This document shows positions 12,880-23,184 of a DNA stretch of 64,000 bases, piece by piece (position 1 is the first letter of the stretch; every line of letters begins with the position of its first letter). Where the stretch lies: NCBI RefSeq assembly GCF_010501075.1, contig NZ_QVMN01000006.1, forward strand, positions 62,001 through 126,000, written 5' to 3'. The position numbers were made by a program, and so were the translations under genes. Origin of the DNA: Dysgonomonas sp. 25. GTDB taxonomy: Bacteria > Bacteroidota > Bacteroidia > Bacteroidales > Dysgonomonadaceae. The notes below the pieces were generated by a model, which saw nothing but the letters and a program-made list of their open reading frames with translations, was not told where the DNA came from and did not search any database.

Positions 12880-14302
12880 ATGAAAACATTATTGAGTTGC
12901 ATGATTATACTAACATTCGTCCTTTCGGCATGTTCCGATAGCGACGGAAAGACAGAGATCGATATACAACAAACTTCCTTCAATTTCGCAAAAGAAGGAG
13001 GTTCAGAGATGCTTTACATACTCACCCAAGCAGATATAACTGTCCGAAGCTCCGAAACATGGTGTCAGGTCACCGTTCAGGGTTCCTCGCAAAATACTCA
13101 GCAGTATAAAATAACAGTAGGAGCCAATCCTTTGCAAGAAATTCGCCATGCTAAGCTCATTGTTAGCGCCGAGGGATTCGAAAAGGAAATACCTGTAGAG
13201 CAGGAAGCTTCTTTCGAGGAAAAGGGCAAATACATCGTACGCGAGAATCTCACTACTCGCCAACTGGTCGACGAAATGGGATTAGGCATAAACCTCGGTA
13301 ATACGTTGGATGCCACCGGCGACTGGATTAACCCAAGCAGCATCTCTAATTACGAAACCGCATGGGGCAGCCCCATCATTACAAAGAAAATGATTGAAGG
13401 ATACGCCAAGGCCGGTTATTCTTCGCTGCGAATTCCTGTTAGTTGGAGTAATATGATGTCAGATGATTATAAAATCCATCCCGACCTTATGGACAGGGTT
13501 GAAACGATCCTAAACTGGACACTCGACTGCGGCATGGTAGCCATCATAAACGTACACCACGAGAATGAGTGGGTAAAGAAAGTTCCGACAGACAATGAGG
13601 CTAAGAAGAAATTTACTTCGGTATGGGAGCAAGTATGCAAACGTTCTAAAAAATATGGAGACCAGTTGATGTTTGAACCGATGAATGAAATCGGCTATGA
13701 TGAAATATGGACTCCGTGGGGCGGAACCCAAAACGATAAAGCAAAGGCATTTGGATATGTAAATGAACTCAATCAACTCTTTGTCGACATCGTAAGAGCT
13801 TCCGGCGGTAACAATGCAAAACGCCACCTTTTAATGGAAGTTTACAATACAGGCTTAGAATATGCCTATGATCCACTCACCAAAATTCCAAACGACCCGG
13901 CAAACCGCATAGCAGTGACTATGCATTATTATACACCGGCTACGTTTGCCATATTGGGCAACGGTGTAGACGCCGGATGGGGTATAGGTGTCCCTTCGTG
14001 GGGAACAACTGAAGAGTTCAAGGAGCTTAACGACAACATGGATTTGTTGAAGGTAAACCTTGTAGACAAAGGTATACCCGTACATTGTTGGTGAATATGC
14101 ATGCGACGGCACGGGCAGGACGCGGGAAGTAGTAAGGCTATTTTGTGTTTCTGTGACCGAAGCCATCTATTCGAGAGGGATGTGCCCTATGCTTTGGGAT
14201 GTTCAGGGAGCACAGCTCTACGACCGTAGAACCTGTACATGGGATCCTATCTTTGAGGAACAAATGAAGGCAATTCCGGCTAAATATCCTCGTAATAAAT
14301 AA
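12880..14302 (+). pseudogene. BACON-GH5 endo-xyloglucanase gene with a frameshift before the nucleophile
   Basis: The first frame (12880-14094) encodes a lipoprotein signal (LSACSD), a BACON domain (about residues 27-110) and a GH5 barrel starting GLGINLGNTLD, with acid/base glutamate in MNEIG at about residue 270. It stops at 14094 after GIPVHCW. From 14084 the next frame continues the family perfectly: IVGEYAC with the nucleophile glutamate, then REVVRLFC, GMCPMLWD and KYPRNK, stopping at 14302. One extra base near 14083 explains the break. The restored protein would be about 473 residues. BACON-GH5 is the architecture of the Bacteroides ovatus xyloglucanase BoGH5A. The break is either a true mutation or an assembly error; as written, the product lacks its nucleophile. 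Confidence 0.88.
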
Positions 14303-14321
14303 CAATCATTCGCAAATAATC

Positions 14322-16382
14322 ATGAAAACTAAATTAAGCCTGATTCTATGGCTGGCATTTTTGGCTGTTTCACACGTCAATGCACAATATACGTTTGAGA
14401 AACCTTTGTATGGTGCGGCATACTATCACGAGTATATGCCTTATGAACGATTAGACGAAGACATCCGCCTGATGAAAAATGCCGGACTTACCGTTGTGCG
14501 TGTCGGCGAATCTACTTGGGGCGTATTTGAACCACAGGAAGGCGTATTCGAATTTGAATGGATGGATCGCATCATAGATAAGATGCATCAGGCAGGAATT
14601 AAAGTTATATTGGGAACACCCACATATTCCATTCCTGCATGGCTGGCCTACAAACACCCTGAAGTATTGGCTGAGCATCAGCGTGGTAATAAAGCCTATT
14701 ATGGTATCCGCCAGAACATTGACTTCACTAATCCGACATTTAAATATTACAGCGAGCGTATTATCCGCAAGCTGATGGAAAGATATGCCCAACATCCGGG
14801 TGTTATTGGCTATCAGGTAGATAACGAAACCGAAGCGCGAGGAGTGAATAACCGAGATTATTTCATCGGATTCAGAAATTACATCAAAAGTCGTTTCAAC
14901 AATGATCTGGATCTACTTACAAAAGAGTGGGGAATGAACTACTGGGGCATGAATATCAATACCTGGGAAGAATTCTATGTCCGTGATGGTGTAACCAATC
15001 CTTCGTACAAGAACGAGTGGGAACGCTACAACCGCAAGCAGGTGGCAGACTTCCTCAACTGGCAATGCGATATCGTAAACGAATACAAGCGCAAAGATCA
15101 ATTTGTGACGCACTGCTTTATGCCTGACTTCCAAAACATTGATCAGGTGGAAAGTTTCCGGCAGATGCAATATCCGGCAATTAATGTTTATCATGATGTG
15201 CAGGATAAGCAAGATGGGCAACGCATAGCCTATGCAGGCGACTTTGTTCGCACAGTGGCCGGCAACAATTATATTGTGATGGAAACCAATGCCCAAGGCA
15301 TTGGCTGGGATGCACGCGGACAGTACCCGCCGTACGACAAGCAGTTGCGACAGAACGTATATGGGCATTATGCTTCCGGTGCAAATATGGTAGAATATTG
15401 GCACTGGTCTACTCTTCACTACGGGCAGGAGACTTATTGGCGAGGAGTTTTGGGGCACGATCTACAACCCAACCGCATATATAATGAGTTTAAGACTACG
15501 GCGGAAGAGCTTAAAAAGATTGGTAATTCTTTGGTTGACTTGAAAAAGAAAAACAAAGCAGCAATCCTCTATAGCCATGATTCATATCATGCCCTTAGTT
15601 TCATGCCTTATACTTATAAGAGCAATTACCCTATCGATATGGTACATAAGGCATTGTACTTCCAGAATATCGAAACCGACATTGTTCCTTGCGACAAAGT
15701 TACCGACTTTAGTCAGTACGATATGTTGGTTATCCCTCCTCTTTATGTCGCTACGGATGAGTTGTTATTGGCTATCGACCAGTTTGTAAATGATGGAGGA
15801 CACGTAGTGATGATGCACAAAAGCGGATATTGCAACGAGCATTCAGCCGTTAGGGCAACATATGCTCCCGGGCCATTGCGCAAGGCTTGTGGATTTTACT
15901 ATCAGGAGTATTCCACTATTGGCGGCATGTCGCTGAAAAACAACCCTTTTCAATTAGATAATTGGGATCAGATAAGCGATTGGTATGAGTTCCTGATAAC
16001 TGAAACAGCAACACCGTTGGCTTACGCCGAACACGATTTCTTCGGTAAATGGCCTGTCATTACAGAAAACAATTATGGTAAAGGAAAATTGACCTATATA
16101 GGAACATATCCTTCTCAAAAGCTATTAGATGCTATCGTGAAAAAGGTTGCACTAGAAGCAAAGGTTATATCATCAGATAGCTATACTTTTCCTATTATCC
16201 AACGCTCGGGAACAAACAAGCAAGGAAAAACCGTGCGTTATATCTTCAATTATAGCGGCGAATCTAAGGATTTGGTTTATAAACATCCACAGGCTAAAGA
16301 ACTGATTTCGGGTAAGACTGTGAAGGAGAATGATAATCTCACGCTGGGAGCGTGGGACGTGCTTATAATGGAAGAAAGATAA
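14322..16382 (+). CDS. Glycoside hydrolase family 42 beta-galactosidase, secreted
   Basis: A 686-residue GH42 enzyme with a type I signal peptide (cut near NAQ, residue 22). It has the family opening GAAYYHEYMP and a TIM barrel with YQVDNETEAR (acid/base glutamate about residue 169). YIVMETNAQGIGW carries the likely nucleophile glutamate at about residue 321. Beta-galactosidase trimerisation-like and C-terminal domains follow. GH42 enzymes release terminal beta-galactose. A signal peptide is notable because many GH42 enzymes act in the cytoplasm. It starts 19 nt after the restored end of the frameshifted GH5 gene, so it belongs to the same transcript. Confidence 0.9.
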   Translation: MKTKLSLILWLAFLAVSHVNAQYTFEKPLYGAAYYHEYMPYERLDEDIRLMKNAGLTVVRVGESTWGVFEPQEGVFEFEWMDRIIDKMHQAGIKVILGTPTYSIPAWLAYKHPEVLAEHQRGNKAYYGIRQNIDFTNPTFKYYSERIIRKLMERYAQHPGVIGYQVDNETEARGVNNRDYFIGFRNYIKSRFNNDLDLLTKEWGMNYWGMNINTWEEFYVRDGVTNPSYKNEWERYNRKQVADFLNWQCDIVNEYKRKDQFVTHCFMPDFQNIDQVESFRQMQYPAINVYHDVQDKQDGQRIAYAGDFVRTVAGNNYIVMETNAQGIGWDARGQYPPYDKQLRQNVYGHYASGANMVEYWHWSTLHYGQETYWRGVLGHDLQPNRIYNEFKTTAEELKKIGNSLVDLKKKNKAAILYSHDSYHALSFMPYTYKSNYPIDMVHKALYFQNIETDIVPCDKVTDFSQYDMLVIPPLYVATDELLLAIDQFVNDGGHVVMMHKSGYCNEHSAVRATYAPGPLRKACGFYYQEYSTIGGMSLKNNPFQLDNWDQISDWYEFLITETATPLAYAEHDFFGKWPVITENNYGKGKLTYIGTYPSQKLLDAIVKKVALEAKVISSDSYTFPIIQRSGTNKQGKTVRYIFNYSGESKDLVYKHPQAKELISGKTVKENDNLTLGAWDVLIMEER

Positions 16383-16416
16383 TCTGTTGTAAATTAATTA
16401 ATAACATACTAAAATA

Positions 16417-18369
16417 ATGATGATGAGAACATGTATAATCAGCATATTGCTAAGTTTGTCTTTTGGCCTTTGTGCCCAAACTGTCAATTTGCAATCCCCC
16501 GATGGGCAAATCTCTTTGGACATCAACTTGTCCGACAAACTGTCTTACTCCGTTTCTTATAAAGGAAATCAAGTAATAAATACTTCACCTCTCGGTTTCG
16601 AGTTTCAGGACGAGCCAGCCATGCATAGCGGCTTTACCTTACTCAATAGCCCTCAATCTATCTCGCAGCGTGATTCTTGGACACCCGTAGTGAAAAATAA
16701 ACACGCACACATAGATGTGCAGTGGAACGAAAGCCATATCGCTCTGATAGAAAAAGAAGGCGAAAGACGCCGGATGGATCTCTTTTTCAGGGCTTACAAC
16801 AATGGTATTGCCTTTCGCTATCAGCTATATAGCAGCAAAACTATCGGCGACAGAGCCATTACCCGCGAGTTGACCGGATTCTCCCTACCTGCTCATGCTC
16901 ATGCATGGGTAGCCGAATACTACGGCTACATTTCCAGTCAGGAAGGTGAATTTAATAAGCGCCCTGTTACTGAATTGACGGCACAATCCATAGCGGGACT
17001 ACCTTTGCTGGTAGAAGTTGATAAGCAAAACTACCTCGCTATCACCGAGGCGCATATCGACAACTACCCGGGATTCTACATCGGTCGCAGAACTGACGAT
17101 GCTGAAGAACAAGTATTACTTACTACCAAGCTTTCTCCGCTGCCGGGCGAAAAAGAAGAAGGAGCGAAAGCCCGCTTCTCCGATAAAATCTATACTCCTT
17201 GGCGTGTAGTGATGATTGGCGACAATCCGGGACGCTTCATCGAGTCCGAGATCGTTCAATCCCTTAACCCGTCTTGTGCTATCGAAAATCCTTCGTGGAT
17301 AAAGCCAGGGCTTTGTGCTTGGGATCACTGGTGGAGTGGGGAAGTGAAAATGGAAATGCCTGTCATCAAAGAATATATTGATTTTGCTTCTGCACAGGGA
17401 TGGCCTTATATGCTGATCGACTGGCAGTGGTACGGGCCATTTAACCAACCCGAAGCCAATATTACCCAACCTGCACCCCAAATCAATATGCCCGAAATAC
17501 TCGCTTATGCCCGGGAGAAGAATGTGCGTATCTGGCTATGGTTATACAGCACGGATGCCAATCGGAATAATGCTTATGAAGAAGCATTTGCTCTGTATCA
17601 GCAATGGGGCATTGCCGGTGTGAAAATCGATTTTATGGATCGTGACGATCAGGAAATGGTAAACTGGTACCGTAAAGTTATCAAAAAAGCAGCCAAGCAT
17701 AAATTAATGGTCAATTTCCATGGTTCTTACAAGCCTGATGGTATAGAACGCACTTACCCCAACATGATAACCCGCGAAGGCGTACTGGGAGAAGAATATT
17801 CCAAGTTTTCAGATAGGATCGTTCCCACTCATAATGTCACTTTGCCGTTTACACGTATGTTGGCAGGACCTATGGACTACACTCCCGGAGGTTTCCTCAA
17901 TGTTACTCCTGAACAGTTTAAGAACCAGTCGCCGACTATGATTATGAATACACGGTGCGCCGAACTATCGAAGTTTGTGATTTACGAAAGTCCTTTTACC
18001 GTTTTTTGCGAACATCCGAAGCATGTGCTAGGCCAGCCCGGAAGCGACTTCCTTCAGATTGTGCCTACTGTGTGGGACGATACCCGCTTTATAGACGGCT
18101 ATCCGGGAGAGTTTATCGTGATGGCTAAACGTTCAGGCAAAGAATGGTTCCTGGGAGCGATGAATAATAATGCTTCCCGCACCATCAGCATTGCTACCGA
18201 CTTCTTACCCGACGGCAAATATGAGTTGGAATATTGGGAAGATGCCAAAGACGCAGGAAAAAATCCTACAAAACTCCGAAAAAATCGCATGACGATACAA
18301 GCCGGAAAGCCGATAAAAATACAAATGGCAAATGGCGGAGGATACGTAGCAGTATTGAAACCGCTCTAA
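16417..18369 (+). CDS. Glycoside hydrolase family 97, probable retaining alpha-galactosidase
   Basis: A 650-residue secreted GH97 enzyme with signal peptide MMMRTCIISILLSLSFGLCA; translation may start at either of the first three Met codons. The family opening SPDGQISLDINL leads into the N-terminal beta-supersandwich. The barrel follows with WIKPG, then VKIDFMDRDDQ, aspartate about residue 405. An aspartate at this position is the nucleophile of the retaining alpha-galactosidase branch, whereas inverting SusB-type alpha-glucosidases use glutamates elsewhere. It lies 34 nt after GH42. Terminal alpha-galactose is not a standard xyloglucan branch, so its role here is open. Confidence 0.88.
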   Translation: MMMRTCIISILLSLSFGLCAQTVNLQSPDGQISLDINLSDKLSYSVSYKGNQVINTSPLGFEFQDEPAMHSGFTLLNSPQSISQRDSWTPVVKNKHAHIDVQWNESHIALIEKEGERRRMDLFFRAYNNGIAFRYQLYSSKTIGDRAITRELTGFSLPAHAHAWVAEYYGYISSQEGEFNKRPVTELTAQSIAGLPLLVEVDKQNYLAITEAHIDNYPGFYIGRRTDDAEEQVLLTTKLSPLPGEKEEGAKARFSDKIYTPWRVVMIGDNPGRFIESEIVQSLNPSCAIENPSWIKPGLCAWDHWWSGEVKMEMPVIKEYIDFASAQGWPYMLIDWQWYGPFNQPEANITQPAPQINMPEILAYAREKNVRIWLWLYSTDANRNNAYEEAFALYQQWGIAGVKIDFMDRDDQEMVNWYRKVIKKAAKHKLMVNFHGSYKPDGIERTYPNMITREGVLGEEYSKFSDRIVPTHNVTLPFTRMLAGPMDYTPGGFLNVTPEQFKNQSPTMIMNTRCAELSKFVIYESPFTVFCEHPKHVLGQPGSDFLQIVPTVWDDTRFIDGYPGEFIVMAKRSGKEWFLGAMNNNASRTISIATDFLPDGKYELEYWEDAKDAGKNPTKLRKNRMTIQAGKPIKIQMANGGGYVAVLKPL

Positions 18370-18405
18370 ATCAGAATAAACAATATCATAAATAAAAATA
18401 TAACG

Positions 18406-20028
18406 ATGAATAAGAATAAACTTAAAATGCTATTCCTTTCTGTAGCTCTCACAGGCGTTTTAGCTGCTTCTGCCCAACAAAAGAAGCAAGAGCAGGCAGA
18501 GCAAGGCAAATTTCAGCCGACCTGGGAATCGCTATCACAGTACGAGACACCCGAATGGTTCCGAAATGCCAAGTTCGGAATCTGGGCACACTGGGGACCT
18601 CAATGCCAGCCCGAAGCGGGCGACTGGTATGGCCGTGCCATGTACGAGGAAGGCGGAGATGCTTACAAAGTACACCTCGAAAAATATGGGCATCCTTCCG
18701 AATTTGGGTTCAAAGATGTAATAAACGAGTGGAAAGCCGAGAAATGGGATCCTGAAAAACTTGTCGCCCTCTACAAACGTGTAGGTGCTCAATACTTCTT
18801 TGCTATGGGTAACCATCATGACAATATGGACTTATGGGACAGCAAATACCAATCGTGGAACTCTGTAAACATGGGGCCTAAACGTGATATTCTGGGCGAG
18901 TGGGAAAAAGCTGCCCGCAAATATAAACTCCCTTATGGTGTCAGCATACACTCTTCACATGCATGGACATGGTACGAAACCGCACAAGGTGCTGATAAAA
19001 AAGGACCTTATGCCGGTATTTCTTACGATGCCCGTGTCGTGACTAAAGAAGATGGTAAAGGCAAATGGTGGGAAGGATATGACCCGCAGGAACTTTATGT
19101 CCAAAACCATGCCCTTAGTGGTCATGCATGGGCTGCGTGGGACTGGCCGGAAGGCACCTCAGTACCTCCTCAGGCTTACTACGATAACTTCTTCGACCGC
19201 ACTGTCGACATGATAAACAAGTACAATCCCGACCTCGTTTATTTCGATGATAGTGTATTGCCATTCTTTCCCATCGACAACACAGGTCTGGAAGTTGTAG
19301 CCCACTACTACAACCACAACATGAAACAGAATAAAGGCAAGCTCAACGCCGTTGTTTTCGGCAAGAAATTGCAAGATCAGCACAAAGAGGCTATTGTGTG
19401 GGATGTAGAAAAAGGCGTACCGTCGGAGTGTCAGGACAAAGCCTGGCAAACTTGTAGCTGTCTCGGAACTTGGCACTATAACCGTTCTACTTATGTAGAC
19501 AACTGGTATAAGTCGGGCAAAATGGTTATCCACATGCTTATCGACATTGTCAGCAAAAACGGAAACTTATTGCTAAGTGTCCCTATAAAAGGAGATGGAA
19601 CCATCGACGACAAAGAAGAAAAGATACTGGAAGACATTGCTGCATGGATGGATATCAACAAAGAAGGTATCTTCGACACGCGCCCTTGGCGTATTTTCGG
19701 AGAAGGTCCTGTTGCTGAAACTGCTATCCCTTTGGACGGAGCAGGCTTTAATGAGGGGAAAAACGCACCTTACACTTCGGCAGACATTCGCTTTGTGGAG
19801 AAGGGTAAAACGCTATATGCACACGTAATGGAATGGCCTGAAGATGGAAAGGTTTTGATTAAATCTTTGGCTTCGGATAGTCCTTATTATACCGGCAAGA
19901 TAAAAAAAGTAGAAATATTGGGAGGCGGAAAAGTTGATTTTCAAAGGAAAAGTAACGGACTTTTTGTAAGTTTGCCAAAAGGTAAGAAACCTAATGATAT
20001 ATCCCTGGTGCTAAAAATAACGAACTAA
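18406..20028 (+). CDS. Glycoside hydrolase family 29 alpha-L-fucosidase, secreted
   Basis: A 540-residue GH29 enzyme. The signal peptide ends near ASA (residue 24). The family block PEWFRNAKFGIWAHWGP is followed by MGNHHDNMDLWDSKY. PDLVYFDDSV carries the expected nucleophile aspartate at about residue 281. A short C-terminal beta-domain follows from about residue 430. It would release alpha-L-fucose, which in xyloglucan is alpha-1,2-linked to galactose, so it should act before the beta-galactosidases of the locus. It sits between two GH97 genes with gaps of 36 and 18 nt. Confidence 0.92.
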   Translation: MNKNKLKMLFLSVALTGVLAASAQQKKQEQAEQGKFQPTWESLSQYETPEWFRNAKFGIWAHWGPQCQPEAGDWYGRAMYEEGGDAYKVHLEKYGHPSEFGFKDVINEWKAEKWDPEKLVALYKRVGAQYFFAMGNHHDNMDLWDSKYQSWNSVNMGPKRDILGEWEKAARKYKLPYGVSIHSSHAWTWYETAQGADKKGPYAGISYDARVVTKEDGKGKWWEGYDPQELYVQNHALSGHAWAAWDWPEGTSVPPQAYYDNFFDRTVDMINKYNPDLVYFDDSVLPFFPIDNTGLEVVAHYYNHNMKQNKGKLNAVVFGKKLQDQHKEAIVWDVEKGVPSECQDKAWQTCSCLGTWHYNRSTYVDNWYKSGKMVIHMLIDIVSKNGNLLLSVPIKGDGTIDDKEEKILEDIAAWMDINKEGIFDTRPWRIFGEGPVAETAIPLDGAGFNEGKNAPYTSADIRFVEKGKTLYAHVMEWPEDGKVLIKSLASDSPYYTGKIKKVEILGGGKVDFQRKSNGLFVSLPKGKKPNDISLVLKITN

Positions 20029-20046
20029 ATCTATAATACATTAAAT

Positions 20047-22038
20047 ATGAAAAAAACTATTTTAGCTCTATTGTGTATGGCATTTGCTTTCAGCAGTTAT
20101 GCACAAAAGCAACTTACAGCGACATCTCCTGATGGCAGAATTGTGGCTACCGTGACTTTGGATGATAAATTGAAATACTCGATTGCTCACGACGGAGAAA
20201 CCGTTCTACACGATTCCCCTATCTCGCTTACACTCAGCAGTGGCGAAGTATGGGGCGAAAAACCTCAGCTATCGCAGAGTACCCAAAAGAATATCCGGCA
20301 AACTATCGCTTCTCCTTTCTACCGAAAAGACAAGATTGAGGATGAATATACCTTGCTCACCCTCAATTTCAAGAAACAGTGGAGCGTTGAATTTCGGGTC
20401 TATAATGATGGGGTAGCCTATCGTTTTGTAAATAAGCGTAAAAAAGCATTTACCATTGCAGGCGAAGAGGTTGCTTACAACTTCGGCGGCGATGTCACTA
20501 CTACCGTACCTTACGTAAAGTACGGAGAGGATGCTAATTACGAATCGCAGTTCCATACTTCCTTCGAAAACACCTATACTGTCGACAAGCTTTCTAAACT
20601 CAATAAAGGACGTCTCATGTTCTTGCCATTGGTCGCTGAAACTTCAAGCGGGAAGAAAATATGTATCAGTGAGTCCGATTTGGAAGGCTATCCGGGTCTT
20701 TTCCTTTCCAGCGCACAAGGCAACCACTCGCTGACAGGTATGTTTGCACCCTATCCCCGTGCATCCGAATTGGGAGGGCATAACATGCTGCAATTCTCGG
20801 TGACCGAGCGTGAGCCTTACATCGCTAAAGTAAATGGGGCGCGTACTTTCCCGTGGCGTATGGCTATCATTACCACAGCAGATAAAGAATTGGCAGATAG
20901 TGATATGACCTACAAATTGGCAGCACCTTCGCGCATTTCGGATATTTCATGGATTAAGCCCGGAAAAGTAGCATGGGATTGGTGGAACGACTGGAATATT
21001 ACCGGCGTTGACTTTATTTCGGGTGTCAATAACGATACGTATAAATACTATATTGACTTTGCTGCTGCCAACGGCATAGAATATGTTATTCTGGACGAAG
21101 GATGGGCTGTAAACCTGAAAGCCGACTTGATGCAGGTAGTTGATGAAATCGATATTAAAGAACTGGTCGACTATGGTGCCGCCAGAAATGTAGATATTAT
21201 CCTGTGGGCAGGCTACCACGCTTTCAACCGCGATATGGAGAATGTATGCCGCCACTATTCAGAGATGGGAGTGAAAGGTTTCAAAGTCGATTTTATGGAT
21301 AGGGACGATCAGGAGATGGTAGAGTTCAACTATCGTGCTGCCGCTACCTGTGCCAAATACAACATGATACTCGACCTGCACGGCATGTACAAACCTGCCG
21401 GGCTGAACCGCACCTATCCCAACGTTCTGAACTTTGAAGGTGTACACGGATTGGAGCAAATGAAATGGTCGTCTGCCGAGGTAGACCAAATGAAATATGA
21501 TGTAACCATCCCATTTATTCGTCAGGTGGCCGGACCGATGGATTACACACAAGGCGCCATGCGTAATGGAGCGAGAGGAAACTATCATCCTTCGAACTCT
21601 CAACCGATGAGCCAGGGAACTCGCTGCCACCAATTGGCAAGCTATGTTGTGTTCGAATCACCTTTCAATATGTTGTGCGATACGCCTACCAACTACATGC
21701 GCGAACCCGAGTCTTTGGAATTTATTGCTGCTATCCCTACCGTATGGGACGAGACCATTACCTTAGATGGCAAAGTGGGAGAATACATCGTTACTGCGCG
21801 CCGTAAAGGAAATGTATGGTACATCGGTGGAATGACCAACTGGGATGCCCGCGACCTGAAAGTAGATCTCTCTTTCCTTGGAGGAAAGGCATACTCAGCC
21901 ACCTTGTTTAAAGATGGGGTGAATGCACATCGCCATGGAGAAGATTATAAAAAAGAGAGCATTCAGTTGAAAGGCAAAAAGAATCTTGATATCCATTTAG
22001 CATCGGGAGGCGGTTTTGCCCTTCGGGTGGAAATGTAA
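20047..22038 (+). CDS. Glycoside hydrolase family 97 alpha-galactosidase-type enzyme
   Basis: A 663-residue secreted GH97 enzyme with signal peptide cut near SYA (residue 19). The family opening SPDGRIVATVTLDDKL is followed by PFYRKD and WIKPGKVAWDWWNDW. FKVDFMDRDDQ has the predicted nucleophile aspartate at about residue 415, and NFEGVHGLE contains the probable acid/base glutamate. It is clearly diverged from the GH97 at 16417 and is closer in style to the GH97 at 49378. It is followed 14 nt later by an esterase gene. Two different GH97 enzymes in one locus suggest two alpha-linked substrates. Confidence 0.9.
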   Translation: MKKTILALLCMAFAFSSYAQKQLTATSPDGRIVATVTLDDKLKYSIAHDGETVLHDSPISLTLSSGEVWGEKPQLSQSTQKNIRQTIASPFYRKDKIEDEYTLLTLNFKKQWSVEFRVYNDGVAYRFVNKRKKAFTIAGEEVAYNFGGDVTTTVPYVKYGEDANYESQFHTSFENTYTVDKLSKLNKGRLMFLPLVAETSSGKKICISESDLEGYPGLFLSSAQGNHSLTGMFAPYPRASELGGHNMLQFSVTEREPYIAKVNGARTFPWRMAIITTADKELADSDMTYKLAAPSRISDISWIKPGKVAWDWWNDWNITGVDFISGVNNDTYKYYIDFAAANGIEYVILDEGWAVNLKADLMQVVDEIDIKELVDYGAARNVDIILWAGYHAFNRDMENVCRHYSEMGVKGFKVDFMDRDDQEMVEFNYRAAATCAKYNMILDLHGMYKPAGLNRTYPNVLNFEGVHGLEQMKWSSAEVDQMKYDVTIPFIRQVAGPMDYTQGAMRNGARGNYHPSNSQPMSQGTRCHQLASYVVFESPFNMLCDTPTNYMREPESLEFIAAIPTVWDETITLDGKVGEYIVTARRKGNVWYIGGMTNWDARDLKVDLSFLGGKAYSATLFKDGVNAHRHGEDYKKESIQLKGKKNLDIHLASGGGFALRVEM

Positions 22039-22052
22039 AAGTAAAAAACTAT

Positions 22053-22925
22053 ATGAAACGAATCATATTGTTAATAGCCGCCTTATCTCAGCTATGTCTG
22101 CTATTTGCCCAATGGGGACCGCAAAGTAAGGTTGTCCACCACAGCATGCAAAGTAAGGTTCTCAATGCTGAACGGGAATATACTATCTACCTTCCCAAAA
22201 GCTACGAAGCCGAAACGGATAGGAAATATCCTGTTCTTTACTTGCTACATGGTATGACCGATACCGACAAAGCTTGGTTTTGGCGGGGGCATGCGAGTGA
22301 AGTCATGGATCAGCTTGTTGCATCAGGAGAAGCTGTAGAAATGATTATTGTAAGTCCAAATGCCGGCGGCAGCTTTGACGAAGGTCATTGGAACGGCTAT
22401 TTTGATATGCCCGGCTGGAAGTACGAAACATTCTTCTTTACGGAATTCCTGCCGCATATCGAAAGTACCTACCGTGTGATTGGAGATAAATCGCATCGTG
22501 CTGTGGCGGGGCTTTCTATGGGTGGCGGTGGTGCTGCTGCCTATGGACAGAAACATCCCGAATTGTTCTCTTCCGTTTATGCAATAAGTGCCTTAATGGA
22601 TATTCCGCAACAAGGAGCCGCTCAACCTCGCGAACCCGGGGACAAATTGGCTATTCTTACGCAATCCGTTAAAGATAACAGTTGTGTGAAATATGTGGAG
22701 AAAGCAGATGAGGAACGCAAAAAACAATTGCGTACAGTCAAGTGGTTTGTGGATTGTGGCGACGATGATTTCCTGCTGGACAGAAACATCGAGTTCTTCC
22801 AAGCCATGCGCAAAGCCTATATTCCTTGCGAATTTCGCATACGTGATGGTGGACATAGCTGGGAGTATTTTCATTCGGCACTCTACACAGGCTTGCCGTT
22901 TGTGAGCCGTAATTTCGGGAAGTAA
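22053..22925 (+). CDS. Secreted esterase D/CE1-like alpha/beta-hydrolase
   Basis: A 290-residue secreted alpha/beta-hydrolase of the esterase D (CE1-like) type. It has a short signal peptide (cut near residue 19), LHGMTD near the oxyanion hole, and GLSMGGGG with the nucleophile serine at about residue 155. DCGDDDF and RDGGHSWEY supply the likely aspartate and histidine. This family includes acetyl-xylan and feruloyl esterases. As the last gene of the rightward operon, directly before a strong terminator, it probably deacetylates the same polysaccharide that the hydrolases degrade. Confidence 0.88.
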   Translation: MKRIILLIAALSQLCLLFAQWGPQSKVVHHSMQSKVLNAEREYTIYLPKSYEAETDRKYPVLYLLHGMTDTDKAWFWRGHASEVMDQLVASGEAVEMIIVSPNAGGSFDEGHWNGYFDMPGWKYETFFFTEFLPHIESTYRVIGDKSHRAVAGLSMGGGGAAAYGQKHPELFSSVYAISALMDIPQQGAAQPREPGDKLAILTQSVKDNSCVKYVEKADEERKKQLRTVKWFVDCGDDDFLLDRNIEFFQAMRKAYIPCEFRIRDGGHSWEYFHSALYTGLPFVSRNFGK

Positions 22926-22953
22926 TATTTCAGCATAGATAAATCTTATCCCG

Positions 22954-22993
22954 ACTCCAACCAGATAATTTATTTGGTTGGAGTTTGTTTTTT
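22954..22993 (+). terminator. Rho-independent terminator of the rightward operon
   Basis: Perfect 10-bp stem ACTCCAACCA (22954-22963) with TGGTTGGAGT (22975-22984), followed by TTGTTTTTT. It closes the GH31-to-esterase series and separates it from the GH3 gene with its own promoter. The rest of 22926-23217 contains only the operator and promoter listed next. Confidence 0.85.
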
Positions 22994-23141
22994 ACCTCCG
23001 GCGATTGCATATATTGATATGGTAATGGCGGAGCGTGCAAGTATAGTATGCCTCAGCACTTCCTTCTGATGCCTTGTAACATTTCTGCCCCCTATTTAAA
23101 ACATTATATACCCATACAGGTTTTTTAGATATTCGCTTTGC

Positions 23142-23184
23142 AAACATTTGAACCGTCCATTCCGGAAAGCACTGTTTATCTTTG
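23142..23184 (+). promoter_or_regulatory. Candidate promoter/operator of the second GH3 gene
   Basis: AAACATTTG (23142-23150) lies 26 nt upstream of a perfect -7 box TATCTTTG (23177-23184), which is 33 nt before the ATG at 23218. Upstream GGTTTTTT (23119-23126) and a nearby GATA also recur at the GH31 promoter. The match suggests coregulation of the separate transcription units of the locus by one activator. Confidence 0.55.
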
